The position numbers were made by a program, and so were the translations under genes. 64,000 nt of DNA. Origin: Manihot esculenta (Eukaryota > Streptophyta > Magnoliopsida > Malpighiales > Euphorbiaceae). Location: positions 10,724,292 to 10,788,291 of the forward strand of contig NC_035168.2 in NCBI RefSeq assembly GCF_001659605.2. Reading direction: 5' to 3'. Below the pieces are notes generated by a model that worked only from the letters and a program-made list of their open reading frames with translations, had not been told where the DNA came from and searched no databases. Shown one piece after another: positions 11,190-21,938 of this stretch. Position 1 is the stretch's first letter. Each line of letters begins with the position of its first letter.

Positions 11190-13250
11190 TTAGAAAATTT
11201 TGCAGAATTGGACCAACACTCGGATACCCATCTTGTATTCTGGGCATGAAATGGCTTAGAGAAATGGGACTAACACTCGGTCTTATGATTTGGCGAATAC
11301 CCGCCTTGTAACCTTGTCATAGAATGCCTAGGAGACTTATTTGCGAAATGAGTGACTGTGCGGTTGTCGAAACCGGTCAAAAATAACCTTTTTGGTTATC
11401 CATAATTTTACAATTGTAGATAGTGGTAAAAGGATCGAATCCACAAGGAATTGATACTTACCTATTTTTCTTATCAAGACCAAGTAATTAAACTAAAAAT
11501 AAAATAAAGGAGGGTTTTGATATTGATGAACTAAACTAGAATTAAAAATAGTAAAGTAAAGCAAATAATAAAGTAAAGAGAATTCAATGATGAGAAAAGC
11601 CTAGTTGAAGAATTGGATCCATTTTAGTTGTTGGGATTGATCATTAACACTTATATTCTTTTATTTGACTCAATAAATTAGTTATGGGGTGGAAGACGCT
11701 TCTCACCACCATATCTCTCCTTAATCATAGATTAACTAGGGAATGTCCTCTAATTAATCACTAATCAACAAGTTGCCAATGAACGTCCTTGGAGCTTTTA
11801 GCATCTTTTAACTTTGCATTAAGAGATAGAGAGACCTAATTCTAGCTACCCAAATATATGGTAATCTTGCTAGATTATGCAATCCCCTTGGTTTTTGCAC
11901 CAAGAGTTACTTGTGTTTGAATATATAAAGCAATTACGGACTTAAAACTATCCAAACTAACAAATTATTACTTTGCAATCAAGAATCAATGGGCCCATTG
12001 ATCTAAATAACAAAGCAACAATAGAATTAAGCATGAAATTGCATAAATATTGATAAATAAAAGAACATTATAGGTTCAGATTTCATAATCTATAAACAAC
12101 TTGAAGTTTCACCTAATCTTCAACTAGAAAAAGGGTTTTAGCCACTAATGGCTGAAACTAACATAAAAATAAAGAAAGAAAACAAGAAAGAGGAAGAAGG
12201 AGGGCCGACCGGCGGCTGATGTAGCGCGCGGCTGCTGGTGATCTTTCCGAAGATGGAGAGTTAAGCTGCTGGTTTGTTATCCTCTATTTATAGATGAATA
12301 GGCTGCCCTTGGTTTTTTTATTTGAATGGAGTTCTCTTCCTATTTGGATTTAAATTCTTGGAAGGCAAGTATGTCTTCTTGAGATTTGGCTTCCTAGATA
12401 TGAGGAATTGAGTGCTGAGGTGTCTTGAAGGTTTGCTGAGCTGTCCTCACGTGTTTGGGGAGGGAAAGACTTCTTGAAGTTTTGAAATTTGAATTTCCCG
12501 CTTCTCTGCTGTTTGCTGTCGCAAGCCTTGTTTGTCCGGGTTGTTTGGACAAACAACTCAGTCAAACAGTCTGTTTTAGGTACTGTCTGCATACTGCCTC
12601 TGTCCCGCGGGTTTGTTTGCCCAGTTTGTTTGGGCAAACAATCTGGTCAAATAGCAAGTCTATACTTTCCTCATCCCTCTCCCATTTCAGCTGCAACTTG
12701 TTTTGGGCAAACCAGGCTTGTTCTCTTTTACTCTCTTTTGGACAGTTTTAAGGCTATTTTTACCAAATTACCCTTTTACACCATTTTCTGTAAAATAATA
12801 TCAAAACCACAAAATTAGGTAGAAAATGTGTAAATTAACATGAAAAATGGGTCTAAATTTGGCTTGATCAATGGGGATAACACCTGGTCATGTATCCTGA
12901 CAGATTCCCGCCTTGTGGCTCGAGTATGTACTGGCTTTTAAACTTTTTGTGAAGCATGACTAATACTCAGTCGTGTGACCTAGCTATCACTTGTCTTATG
13001 GCCTGGCATAGGATATCTTGTTTAGTGGGACTAACACCCGAATCATGGCCTAATAGATTCTCATCTTGTGGCCTGGTATCGAATGTCTTGTTTAGCTGGA
13101 CTAACACTCGGATTGTGACCTGATGGATTTCCACCTTATTGCTTTGGCATCGAATGCCTTGTTTAGCGGGACTAACACCCGGATTATGGCTTGATGGATT
13201 TCCACCTTGTGACCTAGAATAAGATATCTTATTTAGTGGGACTAAAATAC
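11190..13250. repeat. Tandem array of about 70-bp units, split by an insertion
   Basis: The units start 'gactaacactcgg' and run through 'ccttgtggcctggcatcgaatg' to 'cttgtttagcgg'. The gactaa landmark falls at 12958, 13029, 13099, 13170 and 13240, so the period is 70-71 bp. The left part of the array (about 11190-11352) is separated from the right part (from 12871) by the element at 11353-12870. Like the array at 1.5-2.1 kb it belongs to a Tat-type element. Confidence 0.8.
11353..12870. mobile_element. Non-coding TG...CA element with 5-bp target duplication (solo-LTR-like), copy 1
   Basis: It starts TGACTGTGCGGTTGTCG and ends GGCTTGATCA. The flanks are atgag (11348-11352) and atggg (12871-12875), a 5-bp duplication with one change; joining the flanks restores the normal array phrase 'aaatggg..taacac'. 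TG...CA ends and a 5-bp duplication are the marks of LTR-retrotransposon integration. The 1518 bp contain no coding region. A TATA-like ctatttata lies near 12284. A second copy lies at 41007-43095, sharing the first part and the long middle ('aatccacaaggaattgatactta'). A solo LTR is the simplest reading, though its parent element is not in the window. Confidence 0.7.
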
Positions 13251-13720
13251 TATCGTTTCATAAAGACCACGGATACACAATGGAGGAGTTCCGGCAGCTG
13301 AAAGACAAGATCGAGAGGCTAATAAGAAAAGGCACACTTTGAAAGTTCATCAGAAAGAGTAGAAAAGGTCGATGGTCGGTGCCAGCTAATAGGAAAAGAA
13401 GAAATGATAATATACAATAGGTGTGTTGTACACAAGAAAAAAAAAAGAACGAAAAAAGGGAGGTCGGCCTCTCTGCACAGGTCTGCTTAGGTCGACCTCT
13501 CCGAAGGTCTATCTTTCCATACCATTTCATTGTCAAGAACAAAGCATTGTCGTCTTGCTTCTAGTTATAATCTTTTCAAGACTCAAGCTCGAGGCAATAA
13601 TTTTCGAAACCACCTCTGACAGTAAATCTGTGGGGGTTATTCATACAATTGTAGGAGGACTGAGTGTTGATTGGGGTAGCAATAAAGAGAATGTCACATA
13701 TGGTCAGCTCTTGGGTTGAA
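13246..13720 (+). pseudogene. Tat-type gag C-terminus scrap
   Basis: From about 13259 one frame reads KDHGYTMEEFRQLKDKIERL, then a stop, then KFIRKSRKGRW. This corresponds to the zinc-finger-proximal 'DHGHTTEEC..L..EIE.LI..G.L' region of Tat gag proteins. About 300 bp later VGVIHTIVGGLS matches the 'GVINTIxGG' motif that follows gag in the same family. Stops and frameshifts lie between. It is on the same strand as the LTR at 15.3 kb, so it probably comes from that element, whose pol is gone. Confidence 0.6.
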
Positions 13721-13899
13721 CTCCGAGTTTTGAAATTGGTCAAGTTAGACGATTGATACTTTTATTTTATCCTTAAAAAAAATTTGTGATTTATAAAAAT
13801 GTTATAAAATTAGGATGCATGCTTCAAGTTTTTTTTTTTAATAGAAAAATCAAAAACGATGGATGGATGGATGAAAACCTGGAGATAAGAACAAAAGTC

Positions 13900-14665
13900 A
13901 CAAGGTAGAAATCTGCTAAGCCATCCAAACTTTAGCTCCAATAAAGGGCCACAAGGCCATCTAGGCGTCGGTTCCGCATAGCAAGGCATCTCATATTAGA
14001 TCACAAGGCGGAAATCCATCAGGCCATTAGGGTGTTAGCCCCAATAAAGGGCCACAAAGCCATCTGGGTATCGGTCCCACATAGCAAGACATCTCATGTC
14101 AGACCACAAGGCAACTTCAGCCAAGTCATAATTCGGGCATTGACTGCAGAAACACAAACAAAGAAAGGTTATAAGGTAATCGCCAGGCCATCCAAACATG
14201 GGTCCCGCATAACAAGACCACAAGACCATCCGGGCATCGACCCTGCATAACAAGGCCACAAGGCCATCTGGACATGGATCCCGCATAATAAGGCCACAAT
14301 GCCATCTGGGCATCGGTCCCACATAACAAGGTCACAAGGCCATCCGGACATAGGTCCCACATAATCAAGGCAACTCGCATGCCAAGCCACAAGGCGAAAT
14401 CACTAGGCCAGAAGACCGGGTGTTAGTCCCATTTAAAAGGACATTTTTAATGCCAGGTCGCAAGACAGGTGTACGCCAGGCTAACCAGCTGAGTGTTAGT
14501 TTTGCTTTACAAGAAGATCTCAAAGCATTTCATGTAAGGCCGCAAGGCGAGTATACACCAAGCCAACCAGTCAGTGTTAGTCCCACTTCACAAGAAGATT
14601 CAAAGGCATTTCATGCGAGGCTGCAAGGTGGGTATACGCCAGACCGACTAGCCAGGTGTTAGACT
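13900..14665. repeat. Tandem array, about 38-bp then about 84-bp units
   Basis: Between roughly 13950 and 14390 the unit is 'ccacaaggccatctgggcatcggtcccacataacaagg' with variants, closest-packed at 14218-14370 with a period of about 38 bp. From about 14455 the unit lengthens to about 84 bp ('caaggcgagtatacaccaagccaaccag...' then '...cacaagaagat'). The minus-strand frames full of PDGLVAL are the array read backwards and not a protein. Confidence 0.75.
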
Positions 14666-14679
14666 CATTTCACAAAAAG

Positions 14680-15130
14680 ATTGTAAGGAAATTTGAAAGC
14701 CCGTAAGCACGTTAGGATAGGAAATGTCATAAGCTCTTCAGGGCTAGAGAAAGCCCGGAAGCACGTCAAGGTTTGGAAATACTCGTAAGCTTATCAGGGC
14801 TAGAGAATGCCCAGAAGCACGTCAGGGTTAGAAAATGCCTGTAAACTTATCAAGTCTAGAGAAAGTCCGGAAGCATGTCAAGACTAGAAAAATGCCCGTG
14901 AGCTCATCAGGGCTAGAGAATGCCCAGAAGCATGGTCAAGGTTAGAGAAAGTTTGAAAACTCATCAGAACTGGTCGGGGCAAGAAAATGCTCGAAAGTAT
15001 GGGTAGGGCTAAAAAATGCCTAGAAACTCGATAAGACTGGAAAAGACTAGGAAGCTCATAAGGGCTAGAAGATGTCCAAATGATTCTCAAGACTGGTTGG
15101 TGCTAGAGAGAGCCCGAAAACTCATCAAGA
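14680..15130. repeat. Tandem array of about 56-bp units
   Basis: The phrase 'gcccggaagcacgtcaggg' followed by 'aaatgcccgtaagctcatcagggctagagaa' recurs about eight times with progressive divergence to the right. It lies directly before the polypurine tract and LTR at 15.3 kb. Confidence 0.7.
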
Positions 15131-15299
15131 CATTACTATATCACTCGAACCGATTTTTACCAGACAAGATCTTGGACCTGACTAGTCAACAGGGCAAGTA
15201 AAAAGAAAGCAAGGACATTATGTGCTCAGTCCGGACAAACAAGCCACATGCCCCAGATCATGAAGACAACTGTCATTTTCGAATTTAAAGAATCAAAGA

Positions 15300-15929
15300 C
15301 CAGTGGGGGATCTCTGATGTTACACAATAATCGCCCAAAGTAGGCAGTGAGCTGTCACCACAAGATAGAGCCACATGGAAAGGATCCGATAAGCTAATAC
15401 GCGGTCTGACCTGTAGAAAGGAAGACCCGAACGATCATGGTATCCCGAAACTGAGAGAAAAGAAGATTCGGTCTTAGGACAGGTCGGCCTCAAATTAGAC
15501 AGACTCACCCTTTCAACTTCAAGGCGAGACTCCATAAGAAAGTTACCGTTAACAACTACAATCCAGCAGATCCCCTTTATGCCTTTGATCACAAGATTCC
15601 CAACCAATTAGTCGATGAAAATCCCTTACCCACGAGCTGGGCATATCATTGTCGAATTATCAAGAAATACTATATTTATCCTCACTTTCTTACTGTATAA
15701 ATGGGGAACGATCACAGAGGCAAATATATGCAATTCTCTTTCACAAATGCTCTCAAGTCATTCACTCACTATTTTCTACAATTTACTGACTTGAACATCA
15801 GAGTGGTAGCCGTGGACACCCACCACCTCAGCTGTGGACACCCACCACCTCACTTTCTCTATCTTGTAGGATTAACCAATCACAATACAACTTCGTTTTA
15901 GTTATATCCTCATTTTGATTTCAGCAACA
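15300..15929 (+). repeat. LTR of the second Tat element
   Basis: A polypurine-like agtggggga (15302-15310) precedes TGATGTTACAC at 15315. The LTR carries a TATA box (tgtataaatgggg near 15692) and the phrase 'tactgacttgaacatcagagtgg' near 15785, a recognisable R-U5 motif of Tat/Ogre LTRs. It ends ...TCAGCAACA at 15929, giving 615 bp. A 24-bp unit ('gtggacacccaccacctca') is doubled at about 15812-15860. No primer binding site or second LTR follows, so this is the 3' LTR. Confidence 0.7.
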
Positions 15930-17371
15930 TCATGTACTATTTATAAAAAAATTAAATAGTTGAAATTTTTAAATTTTAAAAAAATTAGTAAAAATTATTA
16001 TCTTAATTATGGTAGTTTTAAAAAAATTGTTAATTATTTAATAAATTAATTATTTTTATTTTTATTATTTTGTGAAGTTATGTCATATTACTTCTAAAAA
16101 ATATTATTGAGTATTAATTAATTAATAGAAATTGATAATTTAATTTTTTTTAATTATATCCTTTTGATATTTCCTTTAAAAAATGCATTATGACTGTTAT
16201 TAAAACTAAATAAATTTATATTTTACATATATAAAATTTAAATTTAAATAACAGTGTTAGATTATAAATAAGATAAATAAAATATACATATAAAAATATG
16301 CTAACATTTTAGTGAGGTTAATATTTATATAGTTTTATTAACATGCCTAGACACTATTGTGAAGTGACTTAATTTTGACATAAATATAAATAAGTACTTT
16401 TTTAATTATTTCACGTGAAATTGAGGTTAAAATTTTCATACTAATAATAAAAATTTAATTTAATCATATTTTGATAGTTTTTTTTTTAAATGGAAATTAA
16501 GAATTGAAAGAATATAACTTGAGATCTCTTAGATTTACTTAGATGCACTTACTATCAGACTAAAACTATTGGACTAAAACTATGAGTGCATATTTTGATA
16601 ATTTTTAAAAGTAAACTAATTTTAAATTTTATTAAAGAGTTATTTAAAATATTAATAGTTGATACATAAGATAAATAAAGGAGATATGTAAGATAAATAT
16701 ATTAAAAAAGAATTAAAAAGGCTAAGTGTCAACAATTTAGTAGAACACATTTATCTTTTAATACACTTATATTGATAATGCCACTTTGCAAATTTTTAAA
16801 CATTTTTACCAAGTCAAATGGTGTAATTTTGTAAATATTGATATATTGATGGATGAAGAGATAAATTTTGTTTAAATAAGTTCATTTTGAAAAAGCTTAT
16901 GGATGAAAAAAGTTTAAATTAATATACCATTTTATTAATTAAATAAAAACTACATCTTAATATTTTTTTTTTTCAAATTCAATCTCCCTTCCTAGCTAAA
17001 TTTATGAATAATTAAAAAGATATGACTTAATTATCAAGATTTAAATTGTCGAGAAATGTAAGTCAATCCAAGCATATAGAATTTTCTCGTTTAATGCCTT
17101 TAAAAATTATATATACATATACATTCACATTTTAAGATTATAGCTTTTTTTAAAAAATTTATAGAATTTTTATTTTTGATATGAATAAATTTTTTATGAG
17201 CTCAAAATTATAACTATTAATTTTTTTTTCAATTGCCTCAATTTTGATGTTAGAAAAGAATTAAGAAATTATAGAAAATTTATATAAATTATTTATTATT
17301 ATTTAAAAAATTCTGATTACAATGATTGAATATGAGAAAATATGCTAAAACCCTGGCTTGTTCACTGTATG
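15930..17371. other. AT-rich intergenic DNA
   Basis: Over 75 percent A/T by eye, with no open frame of note and no repeat I can name. It separates the Tat remnants from the genic core. Confidence 0.6.

Positions 17372-17429
<58 letters not shown>
17372..17429. repeat. (AAT)n microsatellite
   Basis: About 19 uninterrupted units of the trinucleotide taa/aat. It lies roughly 430 bp beyond the stop codon of the first FHY3/FAR1-like gene, in or near its 3' flank. Confidence 0.95.
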
Positions 17430-17431
<2 letters not shown>

Positions 17432-17855
17432 TTTTTAAAAAAAAAAACAAGAAAAAGATAATTTCATGAAATAAAACCACTTCTACACCACTCAACCCCA
17501 GCCCCTACAAAAGTAACCATTTCTACGTTTCCTCGTCTAAATCCAAGCTTCATAATCAGAAATCAAACAAGCTGAAAGGTTACATGGAAGCCAAAATAAA
17601 TGTGGAAATGCTCATCACAAAATGAACCCAACTGAACCAAAGGATAATGTGCATCTATCCTGAACAAAAAAAAGCTAATGCTCCTATTGATTGGCTTGTT
17701 TTATACAAGAGTCCTCCCTCTTTCTTTTTCCTAATAAATCTTAAGTATAGACATGGAACTTGGTAGAGCATCTGTCATACTGGATTATTAAAAAAAAAGC
17801 ACTAGAGGAAGATTAAATTATCTATACAGAGATTAGAGACATATCAGTATTTGGG

Positions 17856-20800
17856 TTAATGGGAATGACGCTTATCATGTAATTGCTTTGTTGCCGTACT
17901 CTGATACTGTGTGGACCCAACAGGCTGTTCCTGCAATGCCTATACTTGCATTATGCGACACACTAAAATGAGAAACACAAACAGAACAATAAATATGGTT
18001 TGTGTAATCATTTTTCAATTGCATACCGTATCTTGCAAATTACTGTGTATGTGAAAACAACCCTGCACAGTTGGTGTCCTAAAGCCTATCTGGCCCTGCA
18101 AAATCACCAAAAAAAACCGCAGACTTAGTGTATGCCGCTTATGCTGCAAAATAAAATCAAATGGTTCTGTAGAACAGTAATAATTAAGAAATCTAATACC
18201 AGCGCCTGCATGCTTTGTTGGGACCCGTAAGAACTAACACATGTCAGTATTGAATGTAACTGCCCCTTAACAACGAGGAAAACAAAATGTCAAAATAACC
18301 ACACATTATATTGCTAGATAGCTGCCAAGTCAGAATATAAACAAACACCATACCATGCCTGGCAAGCCTTGATGGTGGCTATAGTAACCATCACGAATTG
18401 GAGAAATTGAGTTCAATTGTCCCTGTAATTAGTTTACAATAACACACAATTATTCAACATTATGAAGAAAGATGGAAATATACATACAAGTCACAATAAA
18501 TTACACATTTTATTATCCTATACAATTCACATTCTCATAAACCAACTGTTGGATTTACCACTTTGGTAGCATGCTAAACTTCAAGTCAATTAAATAACCA
18601 AGGGTTTGTCATTTAAATGACTCTTTAAAACTAAAGATTTTACTAAATATCATTAGGAGCAAATCAAATATTTATCTATATCCAACTTACTTGAAATTTG
18701 GTATGCATATCTACACAAGCAAAGCAATAAATTCAATAGGCATACGTCTGACTATAATATAAGAGAAAACCATAAGAATGTAAGAAAACCCATGTAACTT
18801 GCACATCTACAAGCAGATCTCTTCCCCTGGAAGAATATGCACATAAATAGAAATTTATGGTCATGGTTCTTGAAAAACCACAAGGTATAAATGAGGATTA
18901 ATAAGTTTAGCAATAAAAAATTACAATTGCTAGTTTGCTACTTGTATTTTTACAATGTAACTTACAATACAGTTCCTACTATACTACTAAATTTTACTGT
19001 ATAAAACATCTATGTAATTAGTATTATAAGTTCCATACCACCTGCATGCCATGTTGAGGACCATAGAAACCATCAAGGGCTTGTGCCCTGGAGCCCAATT
19101 CCTACCCAGAAAAAAGAAAAAAAAAAAGAAAAAAAAGAAAAAAAAAAAGACAACAAACTTAGCAACAGTGAAATGAAAAGAATACTATGGTAAAAAAATA
19201 TCAGAATCAAATGCATAAATCTTGTGGATTTCTGTACCACATCGTGTATGTCCTGTTGTGGAACATAGCAATTTTCAGTAGTGTGTGCTCGGGAGTTGAT
19301 ATTTTCCTGCATATTTCAAGTCCATAAGTAAGTGAGTTATCCTGCACATAAGGAGGACAAAAAGAAGGAAGAGAGGAGAGAGGGAGAGATGAAACACAAA
19401 GGACTACATTTATATTAACTTGTGTTATTTTCATATTACATAAAACTCCATAACTATAACAGAAGTACATGATATATATGGAATGCTATCAATAAATCAT
19501 AAACCACTTCTAAGATTTTGCTAATTGATCTCATGATATAAAATTCTTAGTGAAACATATCCAATAAATTAAGGAAAAATCCCATAATTCCACATATATA
19601 AACTTGTTGCAATTCCAAGCAAACATTTGAGAGTATCAAGTTTCAAATATGACAAACCAATTGCTGGTAGCAGTCTTGTAAACCAACTGCTGGCCCTTCT
19701 GGTTCAGAAAGTACCTAAAATAAGAAATGAAATCTACTTCAAAGGCCATAAAATCCAACAGCATAACACAGTTGTACCATTTTTGTTTTGATCAACAAGC
19801 CCTTTACTTACCTTTCTCTTCTTATATATTTTCTTTTTCTTAGATGATTTGGCCATATTGTTGCTACGGTTCTCTTCTTCAATGTCAAGAAAACCATGAA
19901 CAGCCAGTGTGTTGGGTGCTGAAGCGCTTCTAACAGAATTATTGACACCTACACAACTTTTCAAGACTTCTTCTAAGGCCTGAAATGCAATATGATAAGC
20001 TTCTTCACATAATGACCCCGCTTCACACAGTTTGATGGCTTGCTTACATAAATCGTTGAAACGCTGTACCCTATAAGGAAGATTTTTAGATATTACACTA
20101 GCACTTTGAGCGATCTTTGCATCTTTTGTCCACCTCTTTAATATATAGTGGGATGGTATGTTGGAAAGACCAGACATTTGAAGAACAAGGATTGCATGTT
20201 TACAAAGAAAACCTCTATATTCAAATGAACGGCATAAACAATGAATATCCAATGCTGCTTCATTCCATGCTATAAGAAAATTCTGTCGTTCTTCAAAATC
20301 GTCAACTCGGAAGTTACAAGTTGGCCCATCTTCACTTTCCTTCTGAAGCTGACATGAAACTGCCCCCAAGACCTCAACCTGAAATTTCTCAAATACTGCA
20401 TCTGTATAGACTCCCAACACTTGTTTCTCAAATGATGACTGAGATCTTAAGGCAGTTTGCTTGTTTTGTGTTTCAAAACCAGCTGTGACTTCCATTTCAC
20501 TCAAATCTTGCAAAAATATTTTATACTGCTCCATAAACTCCTTGAATGTACCTTCCTTGTGAATATACTTGTCAAATAAAGAGGCTATACTTCCATATCG
20601 CTCAGTTGTAGACATTCCAGCTAAAAATGTATCTTGCATATATGTTGGAACCCATCGTTTACGGTCTTCAAACAATGAGTTAACCCATTCGTCATCCTTT
20701 AGTTCAAACTTATCAACCATTTTCCACCATCTCTTTTCAAATTGCTCATCTGTCCAAGACCTATAAATGCATTTATTGAATTTGGCCATAAAAATTTCAC

Positions 20801-21914
20801 CTTCATTTGCAACACAAGGCAAATTTTCAGGCATCTTACTCAATATGTGCCATAAACAGAAACAGTGGCGTGTGTCAGGGAACACATCTGAAACAGCTTC
20901 ATTTAAGCATTTATCTTGCTCAGTAATAATTACTTTAGGAGCTTGGCCACCCACTGCCTTACGCCATGTCTGCATTAACCAAATGAAAGTCGAAGTAGTC
21001 TGCTCTCCAATCAATGCACATCCAAGCAACATGTATTGGAAGTGATGGTTGACTCCAATAATGGGAGCATAAGGAACCTTATAGTTGTTTCTTACATAAA
21101 AGGTATCGAGGAAAACAACATCACAGAAAAAATTGTAATCATGCCGGCCTTTCGCATCAATCCAGAACACATTTCTCAAACGCTTGTCAAGATCAAGATC
21201 TAATGAATAAAAGAAATTAGGATTTTCAGTCTGCATGCACATAAAATGCTCCAGCATGACTTGTATATCATCCTCATCTAAAGCCAACTGCAGCCCTTTC
21301 TTTTGGCATGCAACTACTCCAGATTGCTTATTTCGTCCCTGGATGGAATTATAAAAATCATCCGGACAAATCTCATGGTTATGCTCCTTTATGAAACTAT
21401 ATATAATCCATTTCTCATCCTGTGTCCTCTTCATATGCATGCCTGCTTTGCAATCTGTCTTTATGCATGATCGTGGATTAACAGTTGCACTTGACTCGCG
21501 CTTGCTTCCAAATCTAGAACATGCAATTTTTACATCAATAAATTTTCCAGATTTTTTAGAACGCCGACTGGCTTTTATTGTGATGCCAAATCCTATAGAT
21601 CGAGCATATTCTCTGTAGAAAGAATATGCTGCCTCCTTTGTTTCAAATTCTAAACCATTTTGGGGCTCAATAGTTACACCTTTACTAACTGCATCAGCTT
21701 TGAGAGTATTCCCTTCTACATGATCTCCACCACCAGTACAACCGTCATTTTCATTTGGCCCACAGGCTTCTTCGACATATTCACATGTAGGAGAATACAT
21801 CTCCTCTTCAGTAACATGCAACCCATATGCGTTATCCATGACATCAATATTTTTATTTGAACCAGTATTTTGTTTCTTCTGCTCGTGTGAAGGCATCTCA
21901 AGATTTATCTCCAT
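17856..21914 (-). CDS. FHY3/FAR1-family transcription factor, gene A (8 exons, 842 aa modelled)
   Basis: FHY3/FAR1 proteins are nuclear DNA-binding factors derived from MULE transposases; in Arabidopsis they act in far-red light signalling. My exon model is 21914-19812, 19714-19658, 19306-19238, 19101-19039, 18422-18354, 18265-18200, 18095-18069 and 17930-17856, all phase 0. Exon 1 (701 codons) holds the FAR1 WRKY-GCM1-type zinc finger (C132, C155, H178, H180), the MULE transposase-like domain (D270 in FLDTFY, D334 in ITEQD), the SWIM finger (C559, C561, C571, H573) and a basic KKKKIYKKRK tail. The small exons encode the family's C-terminal repeats (DGFYGPQ, DGYYSHH) and end KQLHDKRHSH. Oddities: the linker between zinc finger and MULE domain is about 35 residues shorter than in gene B, and the 27-bp exon uses a shifted donor. 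Exon 3 could end 3 bp earlier. The family call is firm, the subfamily member is not. Confidence 0.93.
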
Positions 21915-21938
21915 GAAAAGGGGGGGAAAAAAAGATCT

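Noticed and set aside
14035..14392. Minus-strand frames rich in PDGLVALLC
   Set aside because: A 38-bp tandem array read backwards; several frames look equally 'coding', which argues against all.
17289..17495. Frame with a poly-leucine run
   Set aside because: It is the (AAT)n microsatellite read on minus.
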